Positions 1 through 11,685 of a stretch of 64,000 nucleotides of DNA are shown here, piece by piece; within the stretch, counting starts at the first letter, position 1; each line of letters opens with the position of its first letter. A model generated the notes under the pieces. That model searched no databases, was not told the origin of the DNA, and was given only the letters and a program-made list of their open reading frames with translations. The position numbers and the translations under genes were made by a program. Source of the DNA: Mixophyes australis. Lineage: Eukaryota > Chordata > Amphibia > Anura > Limnodynastidae. The stretch covers positions 161,010,150-161,074,149 of the forward strand of contig JAVHZZ010000007.1 of the NCBI GenBank assembly GCA_036250195.1. Direction: 5' to 3'.

Positions 1-1224
1 TGATAGAGATTCATTGACTGTTGAGAGAGCAGCGCCATCTTGTGGCTGAAATGAGCAACAGCCCTGCTTTCTACTATAATACTTAACCCTTGATGGAAAC
101 CTCTGCAGGACATTGGAACACTACCAAATTCCTGTGCATAGGTCATCCTAGAGTGGAAAATATGGTAACGTTACCAGGGATAATATTGGTGCACCAAATG
201 TTTTAGATGATGTTAATGTTATGTGATTTACCTAAGAATTGATTTATTAATATTGAAGGTGTGACATTCAGTGTTAGTGGTACCGCTGCAATTCAAGTTA
301 ACTCAGCAGTAGATGCTAAAAGCGGGGCGCCTGACCCATAGGGAATAGCACGGTACCCCAAACATCTAAATAAGAAGGGGCGCGGTAGTGACCGTAAGAG
401 TCTTGATGGGTTATTACTGATGGTTCTTGCATCATCCCCAGTCAGATATTGCTAACTTGAAAGTAGTAACAGTGATTACCAGTGTGCCTTATTAGACAAT
501 GTGCATTGAAGATGTTATCGTTATTCTGTCTTATACTCACCAGGTGTATGTTATATGTTAAATGCTATTGTGCTCTATGCTGATCAGACGCATTATTTTG
601 TCATACTATTGAGCTGAAGGGGTCAGTGGCGCGGTGTCTTACCGAAACTATCCTTACCGCATTCTCAATAAAACCAAGTTGTTTGACCAATCCTTGTCCC
701 TTTCATTGAAGTATTTATCTCCTGACCACCGGATAGCCGAACAGAAAAGAACCTGACTCGTGTCTGAAGGACAAGGTAAGGGAAGGATTCCCATCAGTAC
801 TCGACCACCACATAATCAGCACTAGATATAAACCTAAGAGGTTTTATAGTTTGTTGCAGAGATCTGCTGATGGTGACAGGGACTGTACAAATAGGAACGA
901 AGAAAGGAGTTATTCAAGGGGTTGTTCACTTGGGCCAAACATCTCCCTGTAGTTGTTGTCTACATTAAGTATTGATTTGGCGATGAGCACACCGCTACCT
1001 TCTTTCCCGTTGTCACAAAGACGGCAACAAAGCATAGAAGTAGTCTGGTCATTCAAGCCTGGCACACAGGCTTTCCAGTGAATGCCTCACCTGGCTGAAA
1101 TAATTCACACACCCCTTCCATCTATAGCTTATGGATGGTCTGAGGTCCTATAGTGCCTGTGTAACAATGAGGGACCTTCCTTTAATCACTACTACCAATT
1201 TATTGCTATATTTCTGCTACACTA
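1..1224. other. Unassigned sequence with LTR-like traces
   Basis: No recognisable coding region. A possible polyadenylation signal AATAAA lies at 667-672, about 100 bp before a good splice-donor-like site (AAGGTAAG, 773-780). That spacing would suit the end of an LTR and the start of a retroelement leader, but I see no matching LTR, primer-binding site or pol fragment. Treat it as unassigned repeat-like DNA. Confidence 0.2.
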
Positions 1225-1317
1225 TACCTCCTCTGGCAGCACTAGATACGCCCATGGGTGGAGCTCGACACACCCATTGGGCGGAGCAAAACACGGTTTC
1301 TCAGCTTGGCAAGTATG
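1225..1317 (+). mobile_element. 3' remnant of a hAT-type MITE
   Basis: The stretch ends in CAGCTTGGCAAGTATG, close to the 3' terminus of the complete MITE at 8199-8511 (AGTTGGCAAGTATG). A small hairpin (GCCCATGGGTG against CACCCATTGGGC) lies just inside. I see no matching 5' terminus or 8-bp target duplication, so this is a truncated copy or another subfamily. Confidence 0.45.
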
Positions 1318-1812
1318 ATAGTAATCCATAGTACTCAGCAATACTCCATAGTACTCCATAGTGCTCAGTGGTACCCCATAGTGCTCAGCAGTACTCCATA
1401 GTATTCAGCAGTACTCCATAGTATTCATCAGTACTCCATAGTACTCAGCAGTACTCCATAATACTCACCAGTACTCCATAGTATTCAGCAGAACTCCAAT
1501 GTACTCAGCAGTACTCCATAATACTCAGCAGTACTCCATAGTACTCCATAGTATTCAGCAGTACTCCATAATACTCCATAGTACTCAGCAGTACTCCATA
1601 GTACTCAGCAGTACTCCATAGCACTCAGCAGTACTCCATAGTACTCCATAGTATTCAGCAGTACTCCATAGTACTCAGCAGTACTCCATAGTATTCAGCA
1701 GTACTCCATAGTACTCAGCAGTACTCAGCAGTACTCCGTAGTACTCCATAGTACTCAGCAGTACTCCATAGTACTCAGCAGTACTCCATAGCACTCAGCA
1801 GAACTCCATAGT
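1318..1812. repeat. Degenerate 10/20-bp tandem array
   Basis: About 495 bp made of alternating 10-bp words GTACTCCATA and GTACTCAGCA, most often paired as a 20-bp unit. Variants include GTATTCAGCA, ATACTCCATA and GCACTCAGCA. The array starts directly at the end of the MITE remnant. It has no coding capacity. Confidence 0.9.
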
Positions 1813-2221
1813 ATTAGTTACTTATTAAAACAAATATGAGTGGATCACTTTCTTACAGTTTGCTCTAGTTGCTATCTAGCGCTGACGCTGCAGACAATAT
1901 TGCTTTGAGAATGTTAGTTAGCCTTCACCAGTTCACATCAATTAATCAATATCCTCTTACTATTTAAAATAATAATTTGCTGGGACCTGTAGTGCACAAA
2001 GAAAATGTAAATAAAACACATAAAACACAATTGTAAAAACTATTTTAATTGAAATAAAAACACCCCAAAACATCCCTTATTAACCCTATTTATTACTCAC
2101 CTACATCCAGGGGTCTCCACAGATCCAAACGATCCTTGTTTGGCAAAAAAGAAAAACCCAAACTAGCTCTAAAGAGCCCCTGGCGCAGGTGAGCTCCTAG
2201 CCGCACTTGACCTATTTATTC
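1813..2221. other. Unassigned AT-rich spacer
   Basis: AT-rich sequence between the tandem array and hAT copy A. I see no ORF, family signature or terminal repeat. Confidence 0.3.
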
Positions 2222-2730
2222 TAGGGATGAGCGGGCTCGGATTCTCGCAATTCGAACACCCCCGAACAGTGCGGATCCGAGCCCGATCCGAGCACTGTTC
2301 GGGTATTCCCACAGATCGCAAAACTGAAAACGAGGCTTAACATCAGGATCCCGCCGTCGGATCTCGCGAGATCCGGATTCTTTATATTCCCCGCTTGCCG
2401 CCGCCATCTTCACTCGGGCATTGATCAGGGAAGAGGGAGGGTGTGTTAGGTGTCTTCTGTCCTGCTCTTTCTCGTGGTGCTGTCCTGTGCTCTGTCCTGC
2501 TCAGTCCAGTGGTGCTGTGTCCTGTGCTCTGTCCTGCTCAGTTCATTGGTGCTGTGTCCTGTGCTCTGTCCTGCTAAATCCAGTGGTACTGCAATATAAC
2601 TACGTTCACTGTTCCTGCAGTATATAAGTACATTGGTACTACAATATAACTACGTTCACTGTTCCTGCAGTATATATCACTTCCTCCTAATGCTGAAGCT
2701 GCTGCCACTAGTCATGACATAGACGATGAA

Positions 2731-5696
2731 ATGCCATCATCGTCGTCTGCCAAGGCCGATGCCCAATTTCATAGTAGAGGGCATGTAAAATCCAAAAAGC
2801 CAAAGGTCACTAAAATGATCAAAAAAAAGAAATTGAAATCATCTGAGGAGAAACGTAAACTTGCCAATATGCCATTTACGACACGGAGTGGCAAGGAACG
2901 GCTTAGGCCCTGGTCCGTGTTCATGACTAGTGGTTCAGCTTCACCCAAGGATCTAAGCCCTCCTCCTCCCCCCCCCTCTTAAAAATTTAAGGGAGTTAAG
3001 CTGTCATCAACAACACAGCAAACAACTCTGCCTTCTAAAGAGATGTCATCACAAATCCCCAAGGCGAGTCCAAGCGTGTTGGTGGTTGCGAAGCCTGACC
3101 TTCCCATCACTGTACGGGAAGAGGTGGCTCCTTCCACCATTTGCAGCACGCCCTCTGCATATGCTGGAAGGATCACCCACAGTGCAGTTACAGATTTGGA
3201 TAATGAAGGTGTCAATGTTGTACACCGGGAGGAGGATATTGATGTAGTTGGCGCTGAGGAGGAACTTGACGAGGAGGATGCTGATGTGGTAATCTTAAAT
3301 GAGGCACCAGGGGGGGGAAACAGTTGTTGTCCATGGGATGAAAAAGCCCATCGTCATGCCTGGGCAGAAGACCAAAAAATCCACCTCTTCGGTCTGGAAT
3401 TATTTCTATCCCAATCCGGACAACAATTGTATTGCCATATGTAGTTTATGTAAAGCTGCAATAAGCAGGGGTAAGGATCTTGGCCACCTAGGGACATCCT
3501 CCCTTCTACGTCACCTGAAGACCCTTCATAATTCAGTGTTTAGTTCAGGAACTGTGGCTAGAACCGTCAGCAGTCCAGGGACACCTAAATCCCTTGGTCC
3601 TGTTGTATCCACACCAGCAACACCCTCCTCATCAATTTCCTCCACAATCTCGATCAGAGATAGTCCTGCAGGCCATGTCACCTGCAGGCTATTCCGGGAT
3701 TCTTCCGGAGGATCCTGCAGCGGTACGCCTACTACTGCCGCTGCTGCTGTTGCTTGCTGGGAGTCGGTCATCTTCCCAGAGGGGAAGTCGTAAGACCGCT
3801 ACGTCTTTCACTAAACAATTGACCGTACAACAGTCGTTAGCCATAAGCACGAAGTACGACAGCAGTCATCCTATAGCAAAGCGGATAACTGCATCCTTGA
3901 CAGCAATGTTGGTGTTAGACGTGCGTCCGGTGTCCGCCATCAGTGGAGTGGGATTTAGACGGTTGATGGAGGTATTGTGTCCCCGGTACCAAATCCCGTC
4001 TAGATTCCACTTCACTAGGCAGGCGATACCAGGGATGTACAGAGAAGTACGAAAAAATGTCCTCAGTGCTCTGAAAAATGCGGTTGTACCCACTGTCCAC
4101 TTAACCACGGACATGTGGACAAGTGGTTTAGGGCAAACTAAGGACTTTATGACTGTGACAGCCCACTGGGTAGATGCATCCCCTTCCGCAGCAACAGCAG
4201 CAGCTGCATCAGTAGCAGCATCTACACAACGTCTGCTTGTGCAAAGGCAGGGAACATTGTGTATCACCGGTTTTAATAAGAGGCACAACTCTGACAACCT
4301 CTTAGAGAAACTGAGGGAAATCATTTTGCAGTGGCTTACCCCACTTACACTCTCCTGGTGATTTGTGGTGTCGGACAACGCCAGTAACATTGTGCGGGCA
4401 TTACATATGGGCAATTTCCAGCACGTGCCATGTTTTGCCCACACAATAAATTTGGTGGTGCAGCATTACCTGAAAAGTGACAGGGGTGTGCAGGATATGC
4501 TTGCGGTGGCCCGCAAAATTTCTGGACACTTTCGGCATTCTGCCACTGCCTACCGCAGACTCGAGCAACATCAGAAAAGGCTGAACCTGCCCTGCCATCA
4601 CCTCAAACAAGAGGTTGTGACGCGCTGGAACTCCACCCTCTATATGCTGCAGAGGATGGAGGAGCAGCAAAAGGCCATTCAAGCCTACACAGCCACCTAC
4701 GGCAAAGGAGTGGGGATGCGCCTGAGTCAAGCGCAGTGGAGACTGATTTCCGTGTTGTGCAAGGTTCTCCAGCCGTTTGAACTTGCCACACGAGAAGTCA
4801 GTTCCAACACTGCCAGCTTGAGTCAGGTGATTCCCCTGATCAGGCTGTTGCAGAAGCAGCTGGAGAAAGTGAGGGAGGAGCTGGTAAGCCATTGCGATTC
4901 CACCAAGCATGTAGCTCTTGTGGATGAAGCCCTTCATACGCTTTGCCAGGATCCGAGGGTGGTCACTCTTTTAAAGTCAGAGGAATACATTCTGGCCACC
5001 GTGCTGGATCCTCGGTTTAAAGCGTATGTTGTGTCTCTGTTTCCGGCGGACACAAGTCTACAGCGGTGCAAAGACCTGCTGGTCAGGAGATTGTCATCTG
5101 AAGAGGACCGTGACATGGCAACAGCTCCTCCTTCATTTTCTTCCACACCTGTGGCTGCAAGGAAACAGCTGAGATTTCATAAACGACCCGCTGGCGGGGA
5201 TGCAGAGAACATCTGGTCCGGACTGAAGGACCTGCCAACCATTGCTGACATGTCTACTGCATTGGATGCTGTCACCATTGAAAAAATGGTGGAGGATTAC
5301 TTTGCTGACACCATCCAAGTAGACATGTCAGACAGTCCATATTGTTACTGGCAGGAAAAAAAGGCAGTTTGGAAGCCCCTGTACAAACTGGCTCTATTTT
5401 AGCTGAGTTGTCCCCCCTCCAGTGTGTACTTCGAAAGAGTTTTTAGTGCAGCTGGGAACCTGGTCAGTGAGCGGCAAAGGAGGTTGCTTCCGCAAAATGT
5501 TGAGAAGATGATGTTCATAAAAATGAATTATCAATTCTTCAATGAAAACCAGCAATGGCCTCCAGAGACTACAGAGGGACCGGTGATTGTGGAGTCCAGC
5601 GGAGACGAATTGATAATATGTGAGGATGAGGAAGTACACACTGAAGGGGGCGAGGAATCAGAGGATGAGGATGAGGACGACATCTTGCCTCAGTAG
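2731..5696 (+). pseudogene. hAT transposase pseudogene (BED finger + hAT C-terminal domain)
   Basis: Relic of a transposase collinear with the intact one at 15604-18597. In order: basic N-terminal region (2731-2982), acidic linker, BED zinc finger with C-x2-C and H-x4-H spacing (about 3360-3540), RNase H-like core with TTDMWTSG (about 4105) and SDNASNIVRAL (about 4370), then the C-terminal dimerisation segment (5300-5520). Breaks seen directly: a one-base change near 2975 giving a TAA, two more frame changes between about 3300 and 3600, an in-frame TGA at 4359-4361, and an in-frame TAG at 5401-5403 or the adjacent codon, just before the dimerisation motif. The residue before the conserved ERVFS is F instead of S. 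It cannot make a full-length transposase. Confidence 0.88.
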
Positions 5697-5755
5697 AGCC
5701 AGTTTACTTTGTACAGGGAGAGATGAATAGCTTTTTTTGTGTGGGGGCCCAAACA

Positions 5756-6100
5756 AACCAATCATTTCAGCCACAGTAGTTTGGTAGGCCCTGTTGCTGA
5801 AATGATTGGTTTGTTAAAGTGCACATGTCCTATTTCAACAACATAAGGGTGGGTGGGAGGGCCCAAGGACAATTCCATCTTGCACCTCTTTTTTTTCTTT
5901 GCCAGCTGGTTTTGTGGGGGACCAAACGAACCAATCATTTCAGCCACAGTTTTGTAGGACCTGTCGCTGAAATGATTGGTTTGTTAAAGTGCGCATGTCC
6001 TATTTCACCAACATAAGGGTGGGTGGCAGGGCCCAAGGACAATTCCATCTTGCACCTCTTTTTTTGGCATTATGTGCTCTTTGGGGCCTAGTTTTTCAAA
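5756..6100. repeat. Two tandem ~173-bp units in the 3' region of hAT copy A
   Basis: Two adjacent copies start at 5756 and 5929. Each begins with AACCAATCATTTCAGCCACAG and contains its approximate inverse CTGAAATGATTGGTT about 35 bp later, so each unit carries a hairpin. Each then continues into ATAAGGGTGGGTGG and a short T-rich run. The pair lies in the 3' untranslated part of the element. Confidence 0.8.
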
Positions 6101-6463
6101 CTGCCATCCTGTCTGCCATTGCAGTGCTACTCCTAGATGGGCCACGTGTTTGTGCCCGCGACTTGTGTCGCTTAGTTTAGACATCCAGCTACCCCGGTGC
6201 AACCTTTTGGCCTAAAGACAATATTGTGAGGTGTGAGGTGTTCAGAATAGACTGGAAATGAGTGAAAATGAATGTTATTGAGGTTAATAATAGCGTAGGA
6301 GTGAAAACAAACAAAAAAAAACAGGATTTTAGTAGTTTTTATGCTTTTTTAAAAAAAAAATCAGAACCCAAAACCCAAAACCTTGAGGGGGGTGTTTTGG
6401 CAAAACCCATTAGAACCCAAAACCTTAAGGTAATCAGAACCCAAAACACCAAAAGTCACCCAG

Positions 6464-6776
6464 TCTGATTGGTCTGTGGTGGTCATTATTACATTCAATT
6501 TCCATATGAATTATTTGTATAAGTGTCACAGGCTCCTCTTATGGGTGTATAACTGTGTGTGTCCCAGGTTGTAATTTGCAGCACACATCTGGCAAATAGC
6601 TCAAATCTCTGAAAACATCTTCACCACTGATGGGCAACTTAATACACTTCAGGGGCTACGTGGTGGCCCTCTAACCTTCAAAAGTGACAAATTACCTTTA
6701 ATATCAATAAGGTAAAACAACACATATAATCAATGAAAGATATTGACAGATATTAAAGTTAATACGGTAAAATCTA
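6464..6776. other. Unassigned sequence
   Basis: No gene or complete repeat recognised. The AT-rich part near 6680-6770 may be the left half of the hairpin-bearing element that follows. Confidence 0.25.
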
Positions 6777-6931
6777 GCTGGATTTCAGCTCGCGACTCAG
6801 GGAGCGCGAGCTGAAATCCAGCGAGTAAATTACTGTATTAACTGCTTTTCCGCGCACGATTACCGTAATAACGGTAATCGTGTGCGGACCGCGGGATTTT
6901 TGGCGATCCCGCCGACAATTGAATATGCCCC
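6777..6931. mobile_element. Foldback MITE fragment with two hairpins
   Basis: Two strong hairpins lie side by side: 6777-6822 (GCTGGATTTCAGCTCGCG pairs with its inverse) and 6851-6886 (CGCGCACGATTACCGT, one mismatch). The sequence then ends GAATATGCCCCT, the inverse of the AGGGGCATATT type of terminus seen near 62655. The left terminus is not identifiable. Confidence 0.5.
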
Positions 6932-8087
6932 TAAAAGTGTTTCAAGTTATAACAGAAATCTGACAATAAAGCCGCGGGTGAGGTCCCGGAGAGCCGCCGG
7001 CTTCCAGTAACACTTTAAGACCTTGATCTGCTGGGGCCGATGTCTCTATAACACAGAACGTCAGTGTCTCTATCTGTTGTTTCATGTGCAGTTCAATATG
7101 CAGCTGGATATTACTCCCAGATTCTCGCCTCCATATCCTGATAGATTGTTTTGTTGTCAATTTGTTTTATGCTCTTCTGTAAAACATGTTTATAATTCTG
7201 CACGGATACAATTTACTTGTGTGCCTGTGTCAAGCTTCACATTTAATGGTATTTGCTTTTGACGTTAGCACAGGACATTCTCCTTCCTTGTTGTCGCTCT
7301 GTGTTTCCCTCATCCATATGTACCATGTGCTTTGTTTTGTCCGTACATCCCAGCAATGTTCCTGTGTACATCATTCATGACGCTTGTTGTTGTGACAATC
7401 ATTGTAATGTCTGTGTCCACAATCTCTGTAATGTGTCCTTCTTTCCCCTCTGCATTGTCTGCATGGATTTCTTAAGCTGCACCCTCCAGCATTTGGCTTT
7501 TAACGCTTCAAAGACTCTGGCAAATTAGAATGCCTTCTCTGGGCCAAGGGATTCTTGCATGAATGGTTTTTCCTGCAACTTCTTGTGTTTAGTTGCTTTG
7601 TGATCTCTAATCATAGTGCCTACATCTAGGTCCTGAGCAATCAACTTCACCTATTGACTCATCTGACTTTTAATGTCTTTCATAAAACAATTTGCGCTGT
7701 AGCAGAATTTTTTTTTGCAGGGACTGCAATGAGTTTCATATTTATCTATTAATTTATCTATTGTTTGTGCCTTCTGCAGACAGCTCTCCGCTAGCACGCC
7801 ATGACCTGTTTATATCAGTCTTTTTCCACCTAAGCATATAAAGATTCATGAGGCATTGTGACTCTCAGTTCATTTGTCTGCATCAGGATCCACAGTTATT
7901 CTGTGTTGTTTCCTAGGTCCCATTGAGCAATGTGTTTACTATTTGCAGCTATGTTGTCTTGTAAGACTATCTGGGAAAACCCCACTGGTGGTACCATAAT
8001 ATATGTCAAGTATCTTCCACTGCTGTTAGATAATCCTGTCAATCATCTGGTGGGTGTATCTTTACAGAAACTAACTAGAACCTTTGT
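6932..8087. other. Unassigned, apparently single-copy sequence
   Basis: T-rich on the plus strand, with several short overlapping open frames but no recognisable domain, splice-bounded exon or repeat signature. The ORFs of 60-91 codons look like chance openings. Confidence 0.3.
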
Positions 8088-8627
8088 GTGCTTCCTCCCA
8101 CAATCCAAATACATACTGGCAGGTTAATTGGCTGCTATTAATAAAATGACCCTAGTCTGTCTGTGTATGTGTCTGTGTGTGTGTCAGGGAATTTAGACCA
8201 TACTTACCAACTTTACAATGTTGGTATCCGGGAGCCTGCGAGGGAGGTGGGCGTCATGAGGGGCGGGCCTCCAAAATCTGTGTCATTTTGGACCCGCCCC
8301 CATGACGTCATGACGCAAAATGCGTCATTTGACAGCGGGGGCGGGGCCAAACGCCGCGATTCACCAGGAATCGCGGCGTTTGTGACCTAATTCTGCCCAC
8401 TTCACTAGGAAGTGGGCAGATCCGGGATTTTGCCACACTCGCCCGGGAGTCCGGGAGACTCTCTCAAAATGCGGGAGTCTCCCGGACATACCGGGAGAGT
8501 TGGCAAGTATGATTTAGACTGTAAGTTAGAATGGGGCAGGGACTGATGTTAGTTCTCTGTACAGCGCTGCAGAATTAGTGATGCTCTATAAATAAATAAA
8601 TGATGATGATGATGATGATGATGTAAG
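8088..8627 (+). mobile_element. 5'-truncated SINE/L2-type 3' tail, split by a MITE
   Basis: Left part (8088-8198) has TTCCTCCCACA and GGTTAATTGGCTGCTA, as in the V-SINE at 9508. Right part (8512-8627) continues with TTAGACTGTAAG, a 'GGGGCAGGGACTGATG' segment, CAGCGCTGC and an ATG/GAT microsatellite. The two halves are one retroposon interrupted at 8199-8511. The tRNA-like head is missing. Confidence 0.7.
8199..8511. mobile_element. Complete hAT-type MITE with 8-bp target duplication
   Basis: 313 bp with imperfect terminal inverted repeats CATACTTACCAACT and AGTTGGCAAGTATG. The 8-bp flanks ATTTAGAC at 8191-8198 and 8512-8519 are identical, the size typical of hAT transposition. The interior is CpG-rich, with inverted blocks such as GCGGGAGTCTCCCGG and a pair around CGCCGCGATTC/GAATCGCGGCG. 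It encodes nothing and must have been mobilised in trans. Confidence 0.88.
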
Positions 8628-9000
8628 TATTTGAACTGAAAGGAGGGTACGGGCAGCATCTGCATGTAGAACAGTGATTTTGTACCTTGGCAGTGTTTTC
8701 ACTTATTTATATTGTTCCAGTTTTCTGGAAAAATCCACTTCAATGGGAATTTCCTGGGAAATCAGACAATACCCCCTAATTCTGGTCTTATGCAAATACT
8801 TCTTCATTAACATAAACAATGCTACCAGCTGTTATCCGTCAGCAGTGGTACATATGTGAAAGGGGTGAGGGCGAGCTGCCGAAGGGCCTATCTTCCTTCC
8901 TTGTGAGTGACTGTCACCTGATAGCCCTGTGTAGCACATGGGTAACATGCAGACTGAACTGCAATGCTCCGTATATAAAACTTATATTTTAGTTCTAATA
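8628..9000. other. Unassigned spacer
   Basis: No coding or repeat structure that I can name between the SINE tail and the minus-strand LINE remnant. Confidence 0.25.
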
Positions 9001-9507
9001 AGGGCAGTGAATGAGGAAGGGGATGGAGAGTGGCAGTAGTTGAGATAGTGTGTGTATGTGTATCACACTCATCATCATCATTCCATAGTACTGGACGATC
9101 ATTGTACAGATATGACATATATGAATACAATATACATAATAACAGATACATGAATACGATTAAGCATCATAACACAAACATTCATCAGCTAACACAGATA
9201 GAGGGTATGACCTTATGGATGTCAGTAAACAAACACCATAGAATTCAGCATGAGGCATGAAGGTAAATGAACATGAGACATAGGATGAGAAGACCCTGCC
9301 CATGAGAGCTTACATTCTATAGGGAGGGGTTAATAAAAGACAGTTGGAGCAAAAGGACACAAGTGGATGTGCTGGCTGGTGGAAATACAGGAAGTGGACA
9401 TAGGGTCTAGGTAAGAGTAGGGTAGGCCAGTATGAAGAGGGAACTTTTAAACGATTGTAAGTTGGGAGAGAATCTGGTAGGGTGAGGAAAGAAGTTTCAA
9501 ATAGTGG

Positions 9508-9770
9508 GGCAGCACGGTGGCCTAGTGGTTAGCACTTCTGCCTCACAGCACTGGGGTCATGAGTTCAATTCCTGACCATGGCACCATGGCCTTCTCTGTG
9601 TGAAGTTTGTATGTTCTCCCTGTGTTTGCGTGGTTTCCTCCGGGTGCTCCGGTTTCCTCCCACACTCCAAAAACATACTGGTAGGTTAATTGGCTGCTAA
9701 CAAAATTGTCCCTAGTCTCTCTCTGTCTGTGTTTATGTTAGGGAATTTAGATTGTAGGTGGGTGAGGGGG
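9508..9770 (+). mobile_element. V-SINE-type SINE with tRNA-like head
   Basis: The head GGGGCAGCACGGTGGCCTAG carries a pol III A-box-like segment (TGGCCTAGTGGTT, about 9518-9530) and a B-box-like segment (GAGTTCAATTC, 9561-9571). It is followed by the central vertebrate segment (TTTGTATGTTCTCCCTGTG, then TCCGGGTGCTCCGGTTTCC) and the GGTTAATTGGCTGCTA tail. This is the architecture of tRNA-derived V-SINEs with L2-like tails. It lies inside the minus-strand LINE remnant. Confidence 0.75.
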
Positions 9771-10077
9771 CGTTTACAGAAGTCAAGGTGGGATATAATG
9801 AACAAGTGGACCAGGTATTCAGTTACTTCCTGAGTGAGGATGGGGTATATTCTGGCAATGCTGCAGAGGAGGAAGCAACAAGACTGCGAGAGGGATGGAT
9901 GTGAGGAGTGAAGTTGAGGGTGCCGACAAGGCTGACAGGGGTTAGGGGTTAGTGACATTAGCAGGGGGAAAGATAGTGAGCTCAGATTTGGATATGTTTA
10001 GTTTGAGGAAGTGCTGGGTTATCCAAGTGAAGATTTTGGAGAGAATAAGAGGAAGGGAGCAGGAGTTGAAAGAAGAG

Positions 10078-10684
10078 TGTAATGATTGTCTCGTCTGAAC
10101 GAATAAAGCCCTGGGGTGATGGATACAGGTGTTAGCCTGGTTTAGCGCTAGCCGAACAGAGGCGCAGATTCTCATGGGTTCCCCAGTCTTCACCAAGAAC
10201 CGCCGCAAGGCAAGATGGACTTTAGCAACCAGGAAAATGCAGGTCGCGGCCCTCTGATCAGCCACTAGGCATAACACAGCGGAGAGAAAGAGAAATACGA
10301 AAGTGGGTCAACTAGCAGAGGACTGGTACATTGGTGGTAGCGAGGTACAAAATCAGTATGGAGACGGGAAGTCTAATAACAGGCCGGGATCTGGTACACA
10401 GGCAATAGTGCAGTACAAAATCAGGATCCGAGAGAGAGTGGTCAAAACAAGCAAGGACTAGTACACAAGGGGTTACTAGGCAGAAACACTTTTCAAGAAG
10501 GAATCACAAGGAAAACTAAGGTCAGCAACAATACAGTACAACAGGGAGTCCATCTGGGTATGGACAACTGTAACTCTGCACTGTTAGAGTGTAAGAGTGG
10601 GCATTATATACACTGCAGGTTTGAATATGCCACCTCCCAGCCACAATCATTTGACCGCCCAAACCAGGAAGTGCTGATCTAACA
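10078..10684 (-). mobile_element. Solo LTR, minus orientation (gypsy-like)
   Basis: 607 bp bounded on the plus strand by TGTAATG and TCTAACA, giving TG...CA ends. Flanking 5-mers are AAGAG (10073-10077) and CAGAG (10685-10689), a target duplication with one mismatch. On the minus strand a TATA-like TGTATATAATGC lies at 10602-10613. No internal retroelement sequence adjoins it, so it is probably a solo LTR inserted in the LINE. The family name is inferred from general appearance. Confidence 0.6.
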
Positions 10685-11685
10685 CAGAGACAGAGGGAAT
10701 CAGCAGCACAGGAGTGTGAGCAGGTAACTTTTGAGCCAGAGACACTGAAGAAGTGACTTCAAATATATGAAGATAATCAGGAGAGGACAATGTTACAAAG
10801 TTGAAGGGAGGGAAGGGTGTAAAAGAGAAGAGAGCGATCAACAGTGTTGAAAGTGTCAGAGAAGTCATGGAGTAAGAAAAGGGAGAAGTGGTCATTTGAG
10901 TTAGTCATTGGTCACTTTGGTGAAGGCAGTTTCGGTGGAGTGAAGAGGGTACAAGTTAGACTCAAGAGGGTCAATAAGAGAGTGAGAGGAGTGAAAGTTG
11001 GTCAAATGGTGGAAGACAAGTCGTGCAAGAACTTTGGAAGCTAAGAAATGTGGCAGTGGCTGTAGAGAGAGAAAGGGTTAATAGACGGTTTGTTGAGAAT
11101 AGGGGAGATAAGAGGATGTTTAAAGGCAAAGCGTTGGGGGAGAGAGAGTGCGCTGCAGCTTGCAGGGAACTGGGTTGAAAGGGCAGGTTGAGGGAGAAGA
11201 AGAAGAGAGAAAAATGAGGATCTCGGAGCCAAGTTGAGGGCAGGAACAAAGGATGGCAGGGTGAGAGGTGGAGATGGTGGGCGGGAGGAGGTGGATCTAG
11301 CCAGAGAAGATATTTGGTGGATAGTGTCAGGTTTGTCTTTAAATTAAGTGGCAAAGTCTTGAGCGGTGAGGATGAGGGAGGATAAAGAAGTGAATTGACA
11401 GTGCTGAAGAAGAGAAGAGTGTTGTTGGACAGGGTAGAGATGAATGATTAAAGTGTGTTTTTTGGCGAGAAAGAGGGTAGTGCAGTAGGAAAAATGGATG
11501 AATTTAAAGTGGATGCAGTAAACTTCAAAATTAGATTTTAACCATTAGTGGAGAGTGCAATAGTTGAGATTGACAGAGACAAAAATGAAGTGGCTAGAGC
11601 ACAAGGGAAGAATTGGTTAAGGAGATAAGGCAGGAGCAGATATTAGGAAGGTAAGCCTGGGAAGTGTGGGGGAGATAAAACTCAC

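Larger units (their letters stand above)
2222..6463 (+). mobile_element. hAT DNA transposon, family 1, copy A (decayed)
   Basis: The 5' end TAGGGATGAGC corresponds to the 5' terminus of copy C (40132). Copies A and C share nearly the same leader, transposase N-terminal region and 3' tail (GATGGGCCACGTG block, then AACCCAAAAC-rich subterminal sequence). Copy A keeps the whole transposase length but not the reading frame. Its 3' inverted repeat is missing: the sequence diverges after about 6463 and I find no 8-bp target duplication. Assignment to hAT rests on the encoded BED finger, TTDMW and SDN motifs and C-terminal dimerisation region. Confidence 0.85.
9001..11685 (-). mobile_element. Degraded L2-like LINE, minus strand
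   Basis: Read on the minus strand, broken frames resemble L2/CR1-clade ORF2. Near 10800-10860 is a DFSDTFNTVD-like peptide matching the 'DxxxAFDTVDH' part of reverse transcriptase. Near 9950-10080 is WITQHFLKLNISKSELTIF, matching the 'WM..N.LKLN..KTE' part after the catalytic core. The 3' region (9200-9480) contains a CCCTGCCCATGAGAGCTTACA segment shared with 51020-51340. Two later insertions interrupt it, a V-SINE and a solo LTR. No intact frame remains. Confidence 0.6.

Noticed and set aside
9508..9580. tRNA gene suggested by A and B boxes
   Set aside because: It is the tRNA-like head of a SINE followed directly by the conserved SINE body; no cloverleaf with a proper anticodon arm and acceptor stem is apparent.
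10971..11354. 127-codon minus-strand ORF as an independent gene
   Set aside because: It lies within the decayed L2-like LINE, is low in complexity and has no separate support.
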